Source: Thysanoteuthis rhombus (lineage: Eukaryota; Mollusca; Cephalopoda; Oegopsida; Thysanoteuthidae). From it: DNA of 64,000 bases. The stretch is taken from contig OY735213.1 in NCBI GenBank assembly GCA_963457665.1, positions 51,171,285 to 51,235,284 of the forward strand. Direction: 5' to 3'. The notes beneath the pieces were generated by a model. That model made no database searches, had not been told where the DNA came from, and worked only from the letters and a program-made list of their open reading frames with translations. Positions 1-12,800 of this stretch are shown here, piece after piece. Numbering within the stretch: position 1 is the first letter of the stretch; each line of letters opens with the position of its first letter. Made by a program: the position numbers and the translations under genes.

Positions 1-1440
1 AGCATTTGTATACTAGTTTGAGTGAATTAATTTAAAGTTACACTTTGTAATATACTGGAACTTACCTTCAAAGAAGCACAATGTTAGCAATTAGAGACAA
101 GGGACACCAAGCAAACAATCACTGTAAATGAAAACATCACAATACTACCATGAAATAAGACCACTTGGCTGGTCCAAGTCATTTGTGGGGCTGTGGTCAT
201 TTAATAAATTTCCTTTTTCCTCACAGGAGTTGACAAGAGAAAAGTTATTTGTCAGCTTGTTTGAAGTTGTTAAGCATCTGGGGGAAGGACATAGATTCAC
301 TTACGAGCTATCAATTATTTTATTCAATTCTTTTTAACTACTCCATTGGTCCACAGTAATTCAGGACTGTTTCTCTGAATGTTCATTATTGCTGTTGAGA
401 ATGTTTAATTACATTTCTGGTCATTATGTATATGGTCAGATTATTCCCCCTTGTTTATGCGCTCATTTATTTACGTTTTGGCAGTGTATCCTCCAGCTTC
501 CATAAAGTGTTGCTGGTCCTGGAATGTGGAATCATAACTCAGAGCGCATAACACAACTTGGGTAAATAAAAAATACTAACGAAGAAAACAAATATAAACA
601 TAATAATGATTGATACAGCCAGTCTATCGAAATTTAGACAAGAATAACACTTCTGGCGTTCAAAGATTAACTAATCCTTATTTCCATCTTTAGAATTTCT
701 TTCATTACCACTTCCTTGTAAAATCCATTCAGGAAAAAGGGGGTTCTATAGTGCCATATCATGGAAATATAATCCATTTCAAGTTATTCATTGCAAGGCA
801 AAAGCCCTGACTCACAGATAGAACTGGGTTGTTATCAATCACAATGAATCAGAAATCTATTGATAATTATAGCTGTAATGACCAATATATCGAAATTAAT
901 GGGTTAAGAAAAATATTAGTACGAATTAAGCGCACTAATCAAGGTGTACCTGTCAGCTCTTTTTCTTCTCCGAGTTGAAATGATAAAGTTCGATAACTGG
1001 AAAACGACAAATGTCATTATTTTTATAAGTTACCTCCCTTGAATTATTTTCTCCACTCAATCGTAACAAATTGTCAACTTGAGCAGGATTTCACAAATGA
1101 AATTTGAAAATAGGTAAGTAAATCAAAATTCTTGAAAAAGACTTAATTCATACGGAACTTGTAAGAAAGACAATTAGAGTGTTAAGTTAATATTAAAGAA
1201 AACAAAAATAAAGACGGCTTATTGTGAAAACAATGGAATCACAATTAAAAAATTACACAATAAATAAAAAGTCAAGTATCTATTTTTTTTTAAATGATGT
1301 TTTATTGCACCAATGTAGAATCAGATGGACTGGAGTTGGAAACAGAAAATTGTGTTCATAAAGGGGTCATTTTTCATTTGAACAACAGAGATAAGATCTT
1401 CTAGACATTTTATTTTTATTAGCAAATGTTGATATCACCG
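1..1440. other. 3' flank, no gene seen
   Basis: AT-rich sequence without convincing coding potential. A short piece near 150-215 (cttggctggtccaagtcat, gtggggctgtggtcatt) matches the tail of repeat family C described at 46478. Confidence 0.5.
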
Positions 1441-1450
1441 GATGAGCAGC

Positions 1451-1702
1451 AGGGTTGTACGATTAGGCCGGGAGGGGAGATAATCCAAGCTTCATCTCAG
1501 AGACGTATCAAACACAGGCATTGAGTCTGAGGGCAGAGATTCAATAACAACCACTTCAGGCGGATACCTCAAGAGGCTATTATTGAACCTCTGCCTCCAT
1601 ACTCAGTCAATTTCCAAATTCAATACCATTTCAATGCCTACGTTGGAAAGGTATCCAAGAAAAAGCTTGGATTATCTCCCCTGTCTAAACCTTGCAACCT
1701 TG
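1451..1702. repeat. Foldback (long inverted repeat) element, about 250 bp
   Basis: The outer arms are ggggagataatccaagctt at about 1475 and aagcttggattatctcccc at about 1663-1681. The inner arms are gagggcagagattcaataa and ttattgaacctctgcctcc. The whole unit can fold into one imperfect hairpin and carries the mollusc-typical gggagataa word at its ends. I see no coding frame and no clear target duplication. Likely a foldback/MITE relic. Confidence 0.7.
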
Positions 1703-2199
1703 ATGAGTAGAAGGAAGATTCAGAAATAATAATAATAATAATAATTCAGACTAAGGATTGATACATACAGATAATAAAAAGAAATTTAATAAGGAACATC
1801 GAGCTCATATTAATCTCCATTTCAAAGATTTAAATTTTTACCTAATGCTCAGATTCAATTGCCTCAAATTCTACTTAGGGTCCCCTCAAGGCTAGTGCGA
1901 GCCCTGGGTCCTTTTATACAAGCAAATCATTTCTTCTCCCCTAGATTAAGAGACAATCAACTAAGTTTGTGACAGTTATGGTCACCTTACTTTACAGGTC
2001 AAGTTCGTTTTATGAATTCAAACCATTGTTTTAAAAATCACAAGCCCTCAAATAGAATTTCTTATAAAAATTAACTGATTAGTTGTTCACTTGAAGTAAA
2101 TCTTAAGTAGTTTTTTTTCTTCTGGCTTTTTCTTATGAATTTGGGTTTATTGCTTCAAGATATTTATACTCTAATTTGCAAAATAATTAAACTTAATAA

Positions 2200-2440
2200 A
2201 AGGCAGACGGGAAAGTTAGTTTTTTGCCAGCTGCTTGAATGAAACTGACTGATTTACATAGTGAATATTTTGGTAGTTCGATGAGGGGCTGGGGAGAGAG
2301 AAGATTTATTTATTTTTCAATCAACTGTCTCACGAATACGGGCATCCCGTTATATACATTTACTGGATGGAAACCACTCGATAGGGCAGGTTTTCAGCTA
2401 GTATCAATAAATATAAAATGATCATGCATTCGTGATTTCT
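2200..2440 (+). repeat. Dispersed repeat family F, copy 1
   Basis: It shares a collinear series of words with 50515-50790: gaaagtta/ggtagtttt, gctgcttg, ttttggtagtt, gagaagagagag-like purines, tttatttatt, tcaactgtctcac, then gccaggtt-like ends. The open frame across it is probably incidental. Confidence 0.6.
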
Positions 2441-3272
2441 TTGTAAACTCTGCAGATCAAGTAGGAAGGCATCTTTGCACAGAGATCTACGTGTCTGATA
2501 ATAACATCATTAATAATGAGGGCATGATTTTTTCTTTAATGTTTTATAAACAGGGTTTGATAATAATTTGTTAATTAGATCAATGTACATTGAAACTGGT
2601 CACAGATTATACGGATTCATAGATATATATAAGAAAGAAGAATCCCAATGGACAAAGAAGGATAGATAATCCAAGTAAGAGAAAATAACTGTCCAATTTC
2701 TTTTAACTCATAAAAGAAATTGGTCATCATAACTTAAAACGTCTTATATTAATTCATTTTTCAACTATCAAGGGAGATAATGATAAAAATTTAAAGTTTC
2801 AAGTCTCATTTAAAATAATTCATTAAAACGAGCAAAATTCTGGGAATTATTGGAACAAAAAAAATTCAAATATTCAAAATAATTTATTGGAATGGAAACA
2901 AATAATTAGATTACCTCCCTTAGATATATTGAATAGGTGATGTTGATGCAAGACACTAAAAGTAATGATAACCCCAGAAGATAATGAAAATACTGCATAA
3001 TAACAAGAGGAGAAAAGAAAAAAAGCACGCATAATCAATATATTTCAGAATAAACTAATAAAGTTTATTCCATTCAGCAGAAAGAGGTGTTCTTCTGAAA
3101 CAATATACATTTCTTCTGCAGAGGGATATATACAGGTGATTATTAGATAATTTCAAAATTTATGTACAAAGAAAAAATATTTGGATTAAATGTAAATACA
3201 TAAAACATCAACTCATCCTCAAAATGGAAAGCAGTAAAAACTTTTCACAATGTCCAAAAGAAAATACTTCAC

Positions 3273-3274
<2 letters not shown>

Positions 3275-3304
<30 letters not shown>
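3275..3304. repeat. (TA)n microsatellite
   Basis: Pure TA dinucleotide run of about 15 units. Confidence 0.9.
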
Positions 3305-3306
<2 letters not shown>

Positions 3307-4054
3307 AATATACAAGGTTTTTGAGTAATGTTGATTTCCAAAGATGAAAATCAGACAATTCCCAAAAGCAAAAAGGACAAACAAAAGTAGGGAGCAAAAG
3401 ATCGATTCATTAAATCACACGGATGTCAGCGTTGATATACAAATATATGAAACTAAAGTCAATCTGATATGGATAGCTTCATAGTTGAGGCTTTGAATTG
3501 GAGAGAGTAAAATCCTAAGTTCAATCCTCAGAAGAAGGACTAAAAAGGAAATCGTTCCGTTCATTAGATCAGATCTCCCAATTTAAGTAGGATATGGATT
3601 CAGGAATCAATTCACATAAATATTGGTAAAATAGGAAAAGTAGCACCATTTAGGTAGGTTTAAGCAAGTTTTAAATGATATGCAATGTTGTAAACATGTG
3701 ATATCTTCATTGTCATTTCTTAAAGACAAAAAATCTTCAGGGTAAATAATGTTAAAAGGAAAAAAACTTATATGACAAAACTTCAAGATCAACAGGATTC
3801 TAAAGATCTACATCAAATGAATCAGACAAAATGAGTCAAATAGGAATACAATAAATCATATAAGATCATAATTCTAAAAATTCAAAGGAGAGAAGATAAA
3901 AAAAACTATAGCTGACGTTTTGAAAAAAAAATGAAATTAAAAAATAAGTTGATTAGAAAAAATTTAAAATATCCTCACCTTAGCCTGCAAGAGTACAAGG
4001 ATTAATTAGCTAAAAATTATCTAAAAATTTTTTGGGGGGAAAAAAAAAAAAAAA

Positions 4055-4230
4055 AAAAAAAAAAAAAGGTTCTTAGTGGTGTGCTCATGTAAATCTTCAA
4101 GGTTGTAGCCCCAGAAATGTTACCAGCAGCGCCTGGGGACACACACTCACACACAGACACTCAAAGTGTTGAAACCATTCGGATGGTTGGTAAGGCCAGT
4201 TGAGAGGCTACAGTGATTCAATAAAATTAC
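4055..4230 (+). repeat. Dispersed repeat family C, copy
   Basis: Follows a poly(A) run at 4041-4068. The order of words (agtggtgtgctcatg, tcaaggttgtagcccc, gcgcctggggacacacac, ttggtaaggccagt, ggctacagtgattcaataa) matches 46560-46765 and 63360-63530. The internal A-run is shared with those copies. Confidence 0.7.
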
Positions 4231-6480
4231 AAAACATGACATAGACAGAACAAAATAAGTCAAATATGAATACAATAAACCATATAAGATCCAGATTTTA
4301 AAAATCTAAACAAAATATATCAGGCATTGAGGAGAAAAAACAGTAATGGACTAAAATAAAATAACTTTTTTAAAAATTGTAAAGTTCGGCATTCAGGGAT
4401 ATACGTGGTTTCAATGTTGAGGGTTTTCGGCTCATAAAAACTCATTAAAAAAAAGATCACCCTCTTTGAAACAATACAATAATGCAATTCTTATAATACT
4501 TCATTTATCGGAAGACAATTCTGGTCTTTATCAAACACAGTATTTCCCGGCATCAAAGATGCTATTTTTTTTATAAGTCTCAAAAATTTACCAAGTTGTA
4601 CAGGTCGTATATTACTCTTTCTATAGCCCTATCCTAACCCCCAGAATAAAGTAATCTGAACTTGTTAACATGACCTTTGGATGAAGTGTATAAATTCTAC
4701 TAAAATAGTAAGTAAAATGTATCGCTAACAAAATATACATAATCACAAAAATTCAGTCCCTTACCGATATATATGTTGGTAGACAAACTAACATACTAGT
4801 ATTAATTTAGTGGTATAACAATATTACCAGTATTTTGACTCTGCTCAAATGATTTTAACTTTAGGGGAAAATTATTGAGTGACAAAAGAAATAAAACTAT
4901 CAATAGGACTCGTTGGTTATTCTTATAACATTCTTTTTCTTTAAATTAAAATTTTGGGCGTCAAAATCAAGGTGTGTCTTTGAGGCCAGAGTCCTAAATG
5001 CGGGGGAATACAGTAATTTTCATTACGTGAAATAACTATAATAAAACAGAATATTACATTACAAAGAAAAAAAATTCAATATTAAGCTCCTTACACATCT
5101 TTCTACATACAAAGTAATCAACAGAGCAATAATAAATCATTGAATTATGTATCTGAACTGGTTCTAGGACAATGGCCCACTAGATAACAGCCCCTTTGAC
5201 ATCAGCATAGCAACCGTAAAGCTCAAGTGGAAGTTAGTGAAAATGAAGTAAATGGCCATGTAAATGATCACACCCATGAGGATATTGTCCAGGAGGCAAT
5301 TGTCAAGAGTTGTTTATCTGAGGTACACAGTTATGCTTTGGGGGCAATTGTTTTGGGGAAGTTGTCCAGATAGCATTCAAACTAATTTTAACAAACAAAT
5401 AAATAACTACCTGTAAGTTAAGAAAGTCAAAATTTGCAGTGTTTGAGAGCTTAGGATTTATATTCACCAAATTGATGAAAGCACACAGATGAATTAATCA
5501 AATATCAAATTATCATTTACTGATGCAAGCATTCAAAAGACAGTATTATACATGACTTTTAAATGTTTTCTTTTATATAACTAAATTTCTGAGAAATCAC
5601 CCAAATATTTTTTAACCTTAAGCGTTCTGTAGGCAACTTGGTTTGCTGAGCAAAATGTTTGTTAAGTCACTCCACTGAACAATAGTAAGTTGGAATTTTG
5701 TAGTTATGTTATGTCAATTTCAGTCATGCATGAACGATCACATAACTTGAAGGCTTTCAAAGTGACTAAGTCCGCAAAAATCTCGGCGTTCTTGAAAAAG
5801 AATGCAGGGTGGTAAAGGTTCATGAATTTGTGTTCATGTATTTTTAAAAACTGGTTCTCTAGAAATACTGAAGTTATCTCCATTGGATAAGGAGTTGTTT
5901 TTTTAAAACTTGGTTATTGTTGTTAATGTGTGAATAGAGAGAGGAATATGTTAGAAATATGCAAGTGACCACACATAAGTGCCCAATGAACCATTTTTCA
6001 AAAGGTTGATGTTTTCATTATTTTTAGATTTATGATGCTCAGTTTTTTTCAATCATAATGTAGCATTCAAGTTTTAAAATCTTTTGGGAAAAAAAGCACT
6101 GTAGCTCTGAAAATAAAGAAAATATCAAATTTAGAAAAAAAAAATGATTGTTTGTGGAACACTAATGCGTGGCCACAGACATGTTCTTGAGAAAATATGA
6201 TGTAAAAATATCAACAATAAAGTAACTTTCAATAATTTTGTATTAAACAGAGATATTCCATTTTAGAACTCAAGCAACTACTTGTATTGCTTGTTTGATA
6301 AATTTATTGTTGATATCTTTACATCACAATTTTCGGCAATTTTCTTCTGAATATTTTTCAGTGATTTATTTTTCTTCAATTTAGAAAAAGAACACATTAA
6401 CATATTCCACTCTCCTAATACATCACGAAAAACGAGTTGTTTTTTTTTTTTTCCTTCAATTCTTATCCAAGGGAGATAAC
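4231..6480. other. 3' flank, no gene seen
   Basis: No coding exon or classifiable element recognised. 5165-5360 contains ggacaatggcccactag and ggggaagttgtccagatag, which could be worn inverted ends of a short element, but I cannot confirm that. Confidence 0.4.
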
Positions 6481-6499
6481 TTACTTTATAACTATTGGT

Positions 6500-7200
6500 G
6501 ACAGGACGATTGCATCCAGGATAACTACGTCCCGGACATATGTGTCCCAATCATCTGCGTTCAACTTCTTTTACAACAGGTATACTTTTCAAGTTTGAAA
6601 CAAATGACTTCGTAGATAACAGAATAGAAATTTCATTTTTGTTGTTTTTTTTTATAATAAAAATAAATAAAAACGTACACAATAACTTGGTAGATAACGA
6701 AATAAAAAAACAATCAAAATCAAGTCTGACGAAAATAAATTAACACGTATTCAATCAAAAGTTTATTTAATCAAAACTTTCCACAAAAAATAAATAAGTT
6801 TGTAGATAGTAAAATGAAAACTTTTTCATCCATTTTTCATATGAAATTAAATAAAAAGGTAGTTATAATATAATCAAGAACTATGAAAAAAAATTATTGT
6901 GATGCAGTGAACTCATTATATCTACCTTTTTATTTATTTTTGTAACAAAAATAACGAAAATTGAGTTTCTATTTCACTATCTACAAAAATATTAAATACG
7001 TTTTCATCTATTTTTGTAGCAAAAACAATGAAAATAAAGTTTCTATTTCGTTATCTACCAAGTTGTTATTTTTTTAAACTTAAAAGGTAGGTCTATTGTA
7101 TGCACCCCATGAAAAAGAGGGATGCAAAAATACTGGATGCAAATGTTTAGGGACGCAAATGATTGGGACATAGTTGTCCAGGATGCAAACATCCTAATAC
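6500..7200. repeat. Foldback element, about 700 bp, with repeated GTAGATAAC motifs
   Basis: Left arm gcatccaggataactacgtc ... gtcccaatcatctgcg is mirrored by right arm cgcaaatgattgggacatag ... gttgtccaggatgcaaac. Inside, gtagataac-type words (near 6612, 6690, 6802) face their complements tctatttcgttatctacc (near 6922, 6966, 7040). The symmetry centre is near 6885. The overlapping short frames are by-products. Most likely a non-autonomous DNA element with subterminal repeats. Confidence 0.75.
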
Positions 7201-9769
7201 CCTTACGTATGTATCTCTGGACCAATCTTCCCACAAGGTACAAGAAATTTAAAGTTTTTCATTCGAGTATGCCAAGAATAACTGTAAAAGGTACAAAAAT
7301 GTTCAATATTTTTGTTATATTCAAGCACTATGAATTTAGATAAATGACATTCTCTTGGTCCATACTTTTATTGGTATGACCTAACTCTTAAATTTTAGCT
7401 CAAGTTATATTTCTAAGTTATGACAGTTCAAATCATTGGGTTAGTCAAATATCATAGTCTCCATTTTACACACGTAAAATAGGATTCTACCAGTCATTCT
7501 AATATGAGAAGGCTAATTCTATTTTCTTTGAATATTCTGATATTCATAACAATTAGGTACACAAGATTCTACAGGTCCATTCAGTCAGGAACTGCAGTTT
7601 AAAAGTGAGAAAAAAAGGGGGGGGGGTGCTTAGGATCAAGCTATCACTGTTCAATGAGAAAATCAATAGGGATAAGTTCTTTTGACTCTTGGAAGTAATA
7701 CAACCCCTTTTAATTATTCAGATCATTCTACAACTATTGAATGCTGATGATAGAGTAGTTTCCATTTTCTTTTTTTGTAAATGCGTAAAATCTGGGACAA
7801 TTCTTGATGAACATTCAACATAACAGCTGCATTTTTCTAAAGAATGCTAGGATGGCCTTCTATTAAAGATTTAATATATCAGGAATCGTCACTTACTATG
7901 TATGTCCTTGAACGGCCTTGTTCCGGTCTACCTAAATGAAATTTTCACCACCTCAAGATCTATGTCCCAAAAATTACTTAGAAACACGAATACCAACCTA
8001 AAAGTTTCCATTCATGAGAACGAACAATGGCCACAAACCTTTGGCATAGAGAAGAGATTGCTTTTAGAATAGCCTCAAGCCAGAACTTGGAAAGGCAACC
8101 TGATCGCCTCCTTTAAAAAGAATATCAAATAAAAAATTTTTAAAAAGAACTTATGACGGAGAACCACTATGATGGCAAACTAATTTAATTATATTCACAA
8201 CTAATTCATTCACTTTTTTAAAAAGTAAATATTCACTTTATTCATTTATATTTTATTGTCAATATCAACCATTATCTTATATTGTAATAACTTGCATTCT
8301 AGTTTTGCAGGGCCAATTGTAAATGCCCCATCTGATCTTGAATCCCAGTGAAATACTTCTTCAGCTCAATGCAATTGCAATATTATTTAAATCATAAAAT
8401 TATTGAAAAATAGATGGTAACTAATAAAATATATTTAAAAATCTGATGTCTTTAAAAATATCGGTGAAGTTAACACTAACTCAATTACCATCTTATTGAA
8501 ATAAAATTTTAAAATTTTTGTTAATAGTCACACAAGTACGGATTAAGATTTTTCTTTTCAGCTCTTCAACATCTGACAAGATTCTACAGGAGCTCAATAA
8601 TCTTGAAGAGGACAAACTTACTGAAAGTCTAAAATTGAATATACTTTTTTGAAATGTTGAATCTTCCTCAAAGTTTATGTAGAATGAAATAAGGAAAATA
8701 TCATGGTGGAAATGTTAACTGGTTTTAAAGGAAAAAAGAAATTATATCTTGAATTCTATTTTGTAGTTACAAAATAATTTAACTCCTAAATTCATAAAAT
8801 TTATGAAGTGAGCTAACTCCCAATTGAAATTATCCTCTCTGATTTTATTTGATTCATAGAACAGGTCCATTACTTTCAATTTTATTCATTGGAAAGTTTC
8901 ACTGTCAATATAAGTGGTTACAAGTGCTCCATGAGCTTAAAAGTTAAATCTGTACAGATGAAAACTTACTTTCTCACCGGATATTTAAATGTCCACACTG
9001 AATACCAATAAATTCAAAATTTCAAGTCCTTAGAGTTCAGAAGACAATAATATGAAGAATGTGATAGAGAGTTAGCCTTCCATAAAAACTTACTATTGTA
9101 AATTATTACATTTGTATACCTGTTGGTATATAGTGAGATACAGGTAGAATTTATGTAGGGGAAAAAAATTTCAAATAAAAAAAAAAACTTTTCAAAGTGG
9201 GTATAATTTGTCCCAAAAGATTCACAAAAAAATAAAAATATATATTCTTTAAAATTCATAGATCTACTTCTAACTTTTGTATCTGTAAAGGGGAGACATG
9301 CAGTTGTTACATTGATTTTATGCTAAGTGGTTTAGATATAATAAAATGAGTTAATACTTCATAGTACCAAATAAAAAGTCTCGATATTGCAAAAACAATT
9401 AAAAAGATAATTTAAAAATCTTTACATACATGTACAATTTCCTTTTACTCAGACCTATAAAAAAGGTCTTTGTTAAGAAAAAAAACGTAATATTTGAAAA
9501 GGAGATAACTCTTTGTAAGAAAATTTGGAGTTGCCTCCCTTAAAATTACAGTAAGTTGATTGATATGCTTGTGCACTGATGCTGTAAATTCAAGGGAAGC
9601 AACTGTTAAGTTTCTTTCAAAGAGTTCTTTCTCTTAAATGTTGCGTTTTTTACAAACACCTTATACAAATAAAAGACGTTCACAAACATTTAAAAATTGA
9701 ATGTTTGATACACATGGAAGACTTATGAATAAAGTTAGTTTTTTTTTTTAAATGTAAGCACAGCCATAA
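7201..9769. other. 3' flank / probable 3' UTR of the main gene
   Basis: Mostly unclassified AT-rich sequence. The part from 9769 down to about 8880 is probably 3' UTR. It contains tgcctccctta and gagataactc words seen in molluscan genomes. Confidence 0.4.
8844..8886 (-). terminator. Candidate poly(A) signals of the main gene
   Basis: On the minus strand, AATAAA occurs at 8886-8881 and again at 8849-8844. These are the first I found past the stop codon, giving a 3' UTR near 0.9 kb. In DNA this AT-rich the hexamer occurs often by chance. Confidence 0.25.
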
Positions 9770-9869
9770 TTAATTGTCTTCGTTGGAAGCCAACAAACAT
9801 TTCTTGGCACATTGTCTTGTCAGGGGATGATGGGTGCAAATACTGCATTTCCTTATCAACTCATTGCGA
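9770..9869 (-). CDS. Coding exon 10 (C-terminal Cys cluster and stop)
   Basis: The acceptor TTTCATCCAG is followed by T completing Asn293 and 32 codons ending TAA at 9772-9770. It encodes [20 protein letters not shown], then [12 protein letters not shown]. The four cysteines and adjacent HH could bind one zinc ion as a small knuckle; this is inferred from spacing only. Confidence 0.85.
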
Positions 9870-12800
9870 CTGGATGAAAGAAAACAAAAAAAGAGAAATT
9901 TACAATACACAAGAATAAACAAAAGAAAATTTTATGGACAACATCGATACAATGTTTATGGTTTGTAAAACAAGTACATTCCCATATAGGATAAGTTTTG
10001 AATTGTAACAGGTTGTTACACACAAAATGCAGTTTTTTGTTGATAATAGAGAATACAGTGGTTTCAACAAACTTGTGGATCTATACAACGGATTTACCGA
10101 ATGAAATTCGATAAATGTTCGTTAAATGCAGCTAACGACCAAACTAACTTCTTACAATACCCTCCCCCAATTTGTTTGTTATGACGAGGGTTTACTGTAA
10201 TGATAAATGTGAAAGATTTACAAACATAATTGCATTTACTTATTCATTTTGTTACTACTGGAGATACTTGAGCCCCGTGATGGTGTCTTCTCAGAAAGTT
10301 ACCCAAATTTTTAAGATTTTTTTTTCAAATTAGGACACAATGCTGCTCAAGTATTTGGAGCGAACAATAGGTTTGAAATATGGATACCATTGATAAACCA
10401 TGAGAGAGACCCAATCCTGTTCTAGTTGGAGAATTATAGACAACAGAGGCCAACACCTCGCAAACAGTTTCTGGAGATTTTAGTGAAATGATTTAAAGGG
10501 TTGGAATTTTGGAAAAATGGATCCCCATATGAATTGACTGAAAGGCTCTATGACAATGCCCAATCCCACACTCATCAACCAACATTGTCTATTCTTAGAG
10601 AATTAGGATATCAAGTCTTGCAGAATCTTTCGTATTCATTTGACAGATCATTTTTGAAGCATTTTGAACTTCATATCAGCAATGAAAGGTTCAATAATAA
10701 GGAAGCCATAATTTGTGCTTTCACTTGTGACCACTGAATCCACAGAATTCTATGAGGATGGCATATCATCATTAAAGGATTGTTAGAAAATGATTTCAAG
10801 GGTCAAGACAACAAGCCTCCATACAGGACAGTAACAGTTTTAAATTTTGTAACTAATTAAGCAGAATGACAAAAATGAAGATATTAAAAACCCACTGTTT
10901 AGATGTTTTTAGATGTTTTTATCTAGATTTAGATGTCCTGGGTTGAGGCTAGAATTTGCCATTCAGAGGATTTCATAATCTTTTCCCTATTTTAGATGTA
11001 AACCTGACAATGAATCCGGCATTAAATCTGGAAATAAATTTGGCATTTTATGTTAATGATCTGTCAGTTCCAGTGGAAAAAGATAACAATTCAACAGTGG
11101 AAACAATTTCATTACAAAAATAATTGCTAATGAGTCCATTCATTATTTTGCTTTATAAAACTGTTCTATCAAACTTCAAATTTCTCTATTTATAAAAAAA
11201 AATTGTAAAATAACTTTTATGCATACATAGCAAAAATTATCCAAACCTTTGCTGATGCCACTCAGTGCATCTAGCAAAAATCATGCAGCCACACCATCTA
11301 CCACTGTTTCAGCATGAGGCCTCACCCCCAACATTCAAAATCCACAATTTTAACGCCTTTACTTGGGTCATATTTTTATCAAATATTTACTGGGTTTTTT
11401 TAATATCATCCTTCAACTTACAAAAAAGTTCACTAGATGGAAACTCAACAAATACTACACTTTGCTCATGAATGACTTGTGATGTCAACTGAAGACAAGG
11501 TTGAAATCTTTACAAACAGGGCAGAACAATTTCTAAACCAAATCTTCAGGGAAACCTCAAAAGAAAATCAAACTGATATAAAACGAGTCTGATTAGTCAC
11601 TCAATAGAAACTGTCATATGACCAACGTCTTTTGGCAGCATGCTGTGTTCATTTAAAATATTAGGAAAAAAAAGGTGATCAATGAATGAGATACTTCTCT
11701 TGCCTTTTATTGGGCATTGGGCAGTGATCACTAAAAAAAAATCTGAATTTTGAAAAAGACAAGCATGAATGCAGCCAGACACAAGCAAAGGGATCAATTC
11801 AGTATAAACTTGCATTGCAAATTGAAATTCTCACAAAAACCTATGAGGGAAGCTCTAAAAATAATTTCTGGACACAATAAGGAAATGATGAAATTTTCAG
11901 CCCTCAAGCTCCATTTTGCAGTCTGCATGTATGATATATACATACATTGCTAGTCAGACCAACTCAAAAACTGAAGAAATCTATATTAACAATTTTGGTG
12001 AAAGTTTTGGTTAAGGTTCCTCATGGGGTTAATTAAACATGGTTGTTAAATTTGAACTGGGAAAAATGATCTCTAGGTTACGGTGAATTAGTCAAAATTG
12101 AAAAAGTAGTAGATGTAAATTACATACTTTGTCTTTCTTTTCTTTGGTTCTCGTATCCTTGGGTTTTCTGGTTCTTGTTTTACCGTTATTTGAGCAGGTA
12201 CTAACAGCAGCTTCTTTTCTTCCCCCTGCAAAAGAATATTATTTTTTTTTAAATGACAATAGGTTTGGTTAGTCACTCAATAGATATTGTCACATGACCA
12301 ATGTCTTTTGGCAACAAGCTGAGTTGGGGGTGATCAATATAAACATTGGATGAATAGGATATCAATGAATAAGATACTTCTCTAGCCTTGGGTTGAGTAG
12401 AAATCACTAAGAAGTCCAAATATTAAAAAAAGAAAATTTTTTTTGAATTTAAAAAAAAAAAAAAGCAGGCACAAACTAGGGATCAATTTAGCATAAACTT
12501 ACATTGCATACTGAACCTCCTTTTAATATGTATTTGGGGGAAATTTTGAAAAAAAATAGAAAAATAAAAATATTTTCTAGGTATAATGAGTAATTGTTTT
12601 CAGACTTTTAGCTCCATTGGTGTGGCCTGAACACATGAGATATACATAGCCAGCCAGACCAACTTAAAAACTGAGAGAAACCTTTATCGACATTTTCTAT
12701 TTGGGCAAGAGAGAGCCGATTTGATAAATTCAAATCTATAATCAATTCAATATAAAAGTAATTTTCAATCCATAGTGACTAAATCATTGTGCAGATGGGC

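Noticed and set aside
10501-10737. Open frame as a host exon
   Set aside because: [20 protein letters not shown] and the following residues follow the mariner catalytic region; it is a transposon relic.
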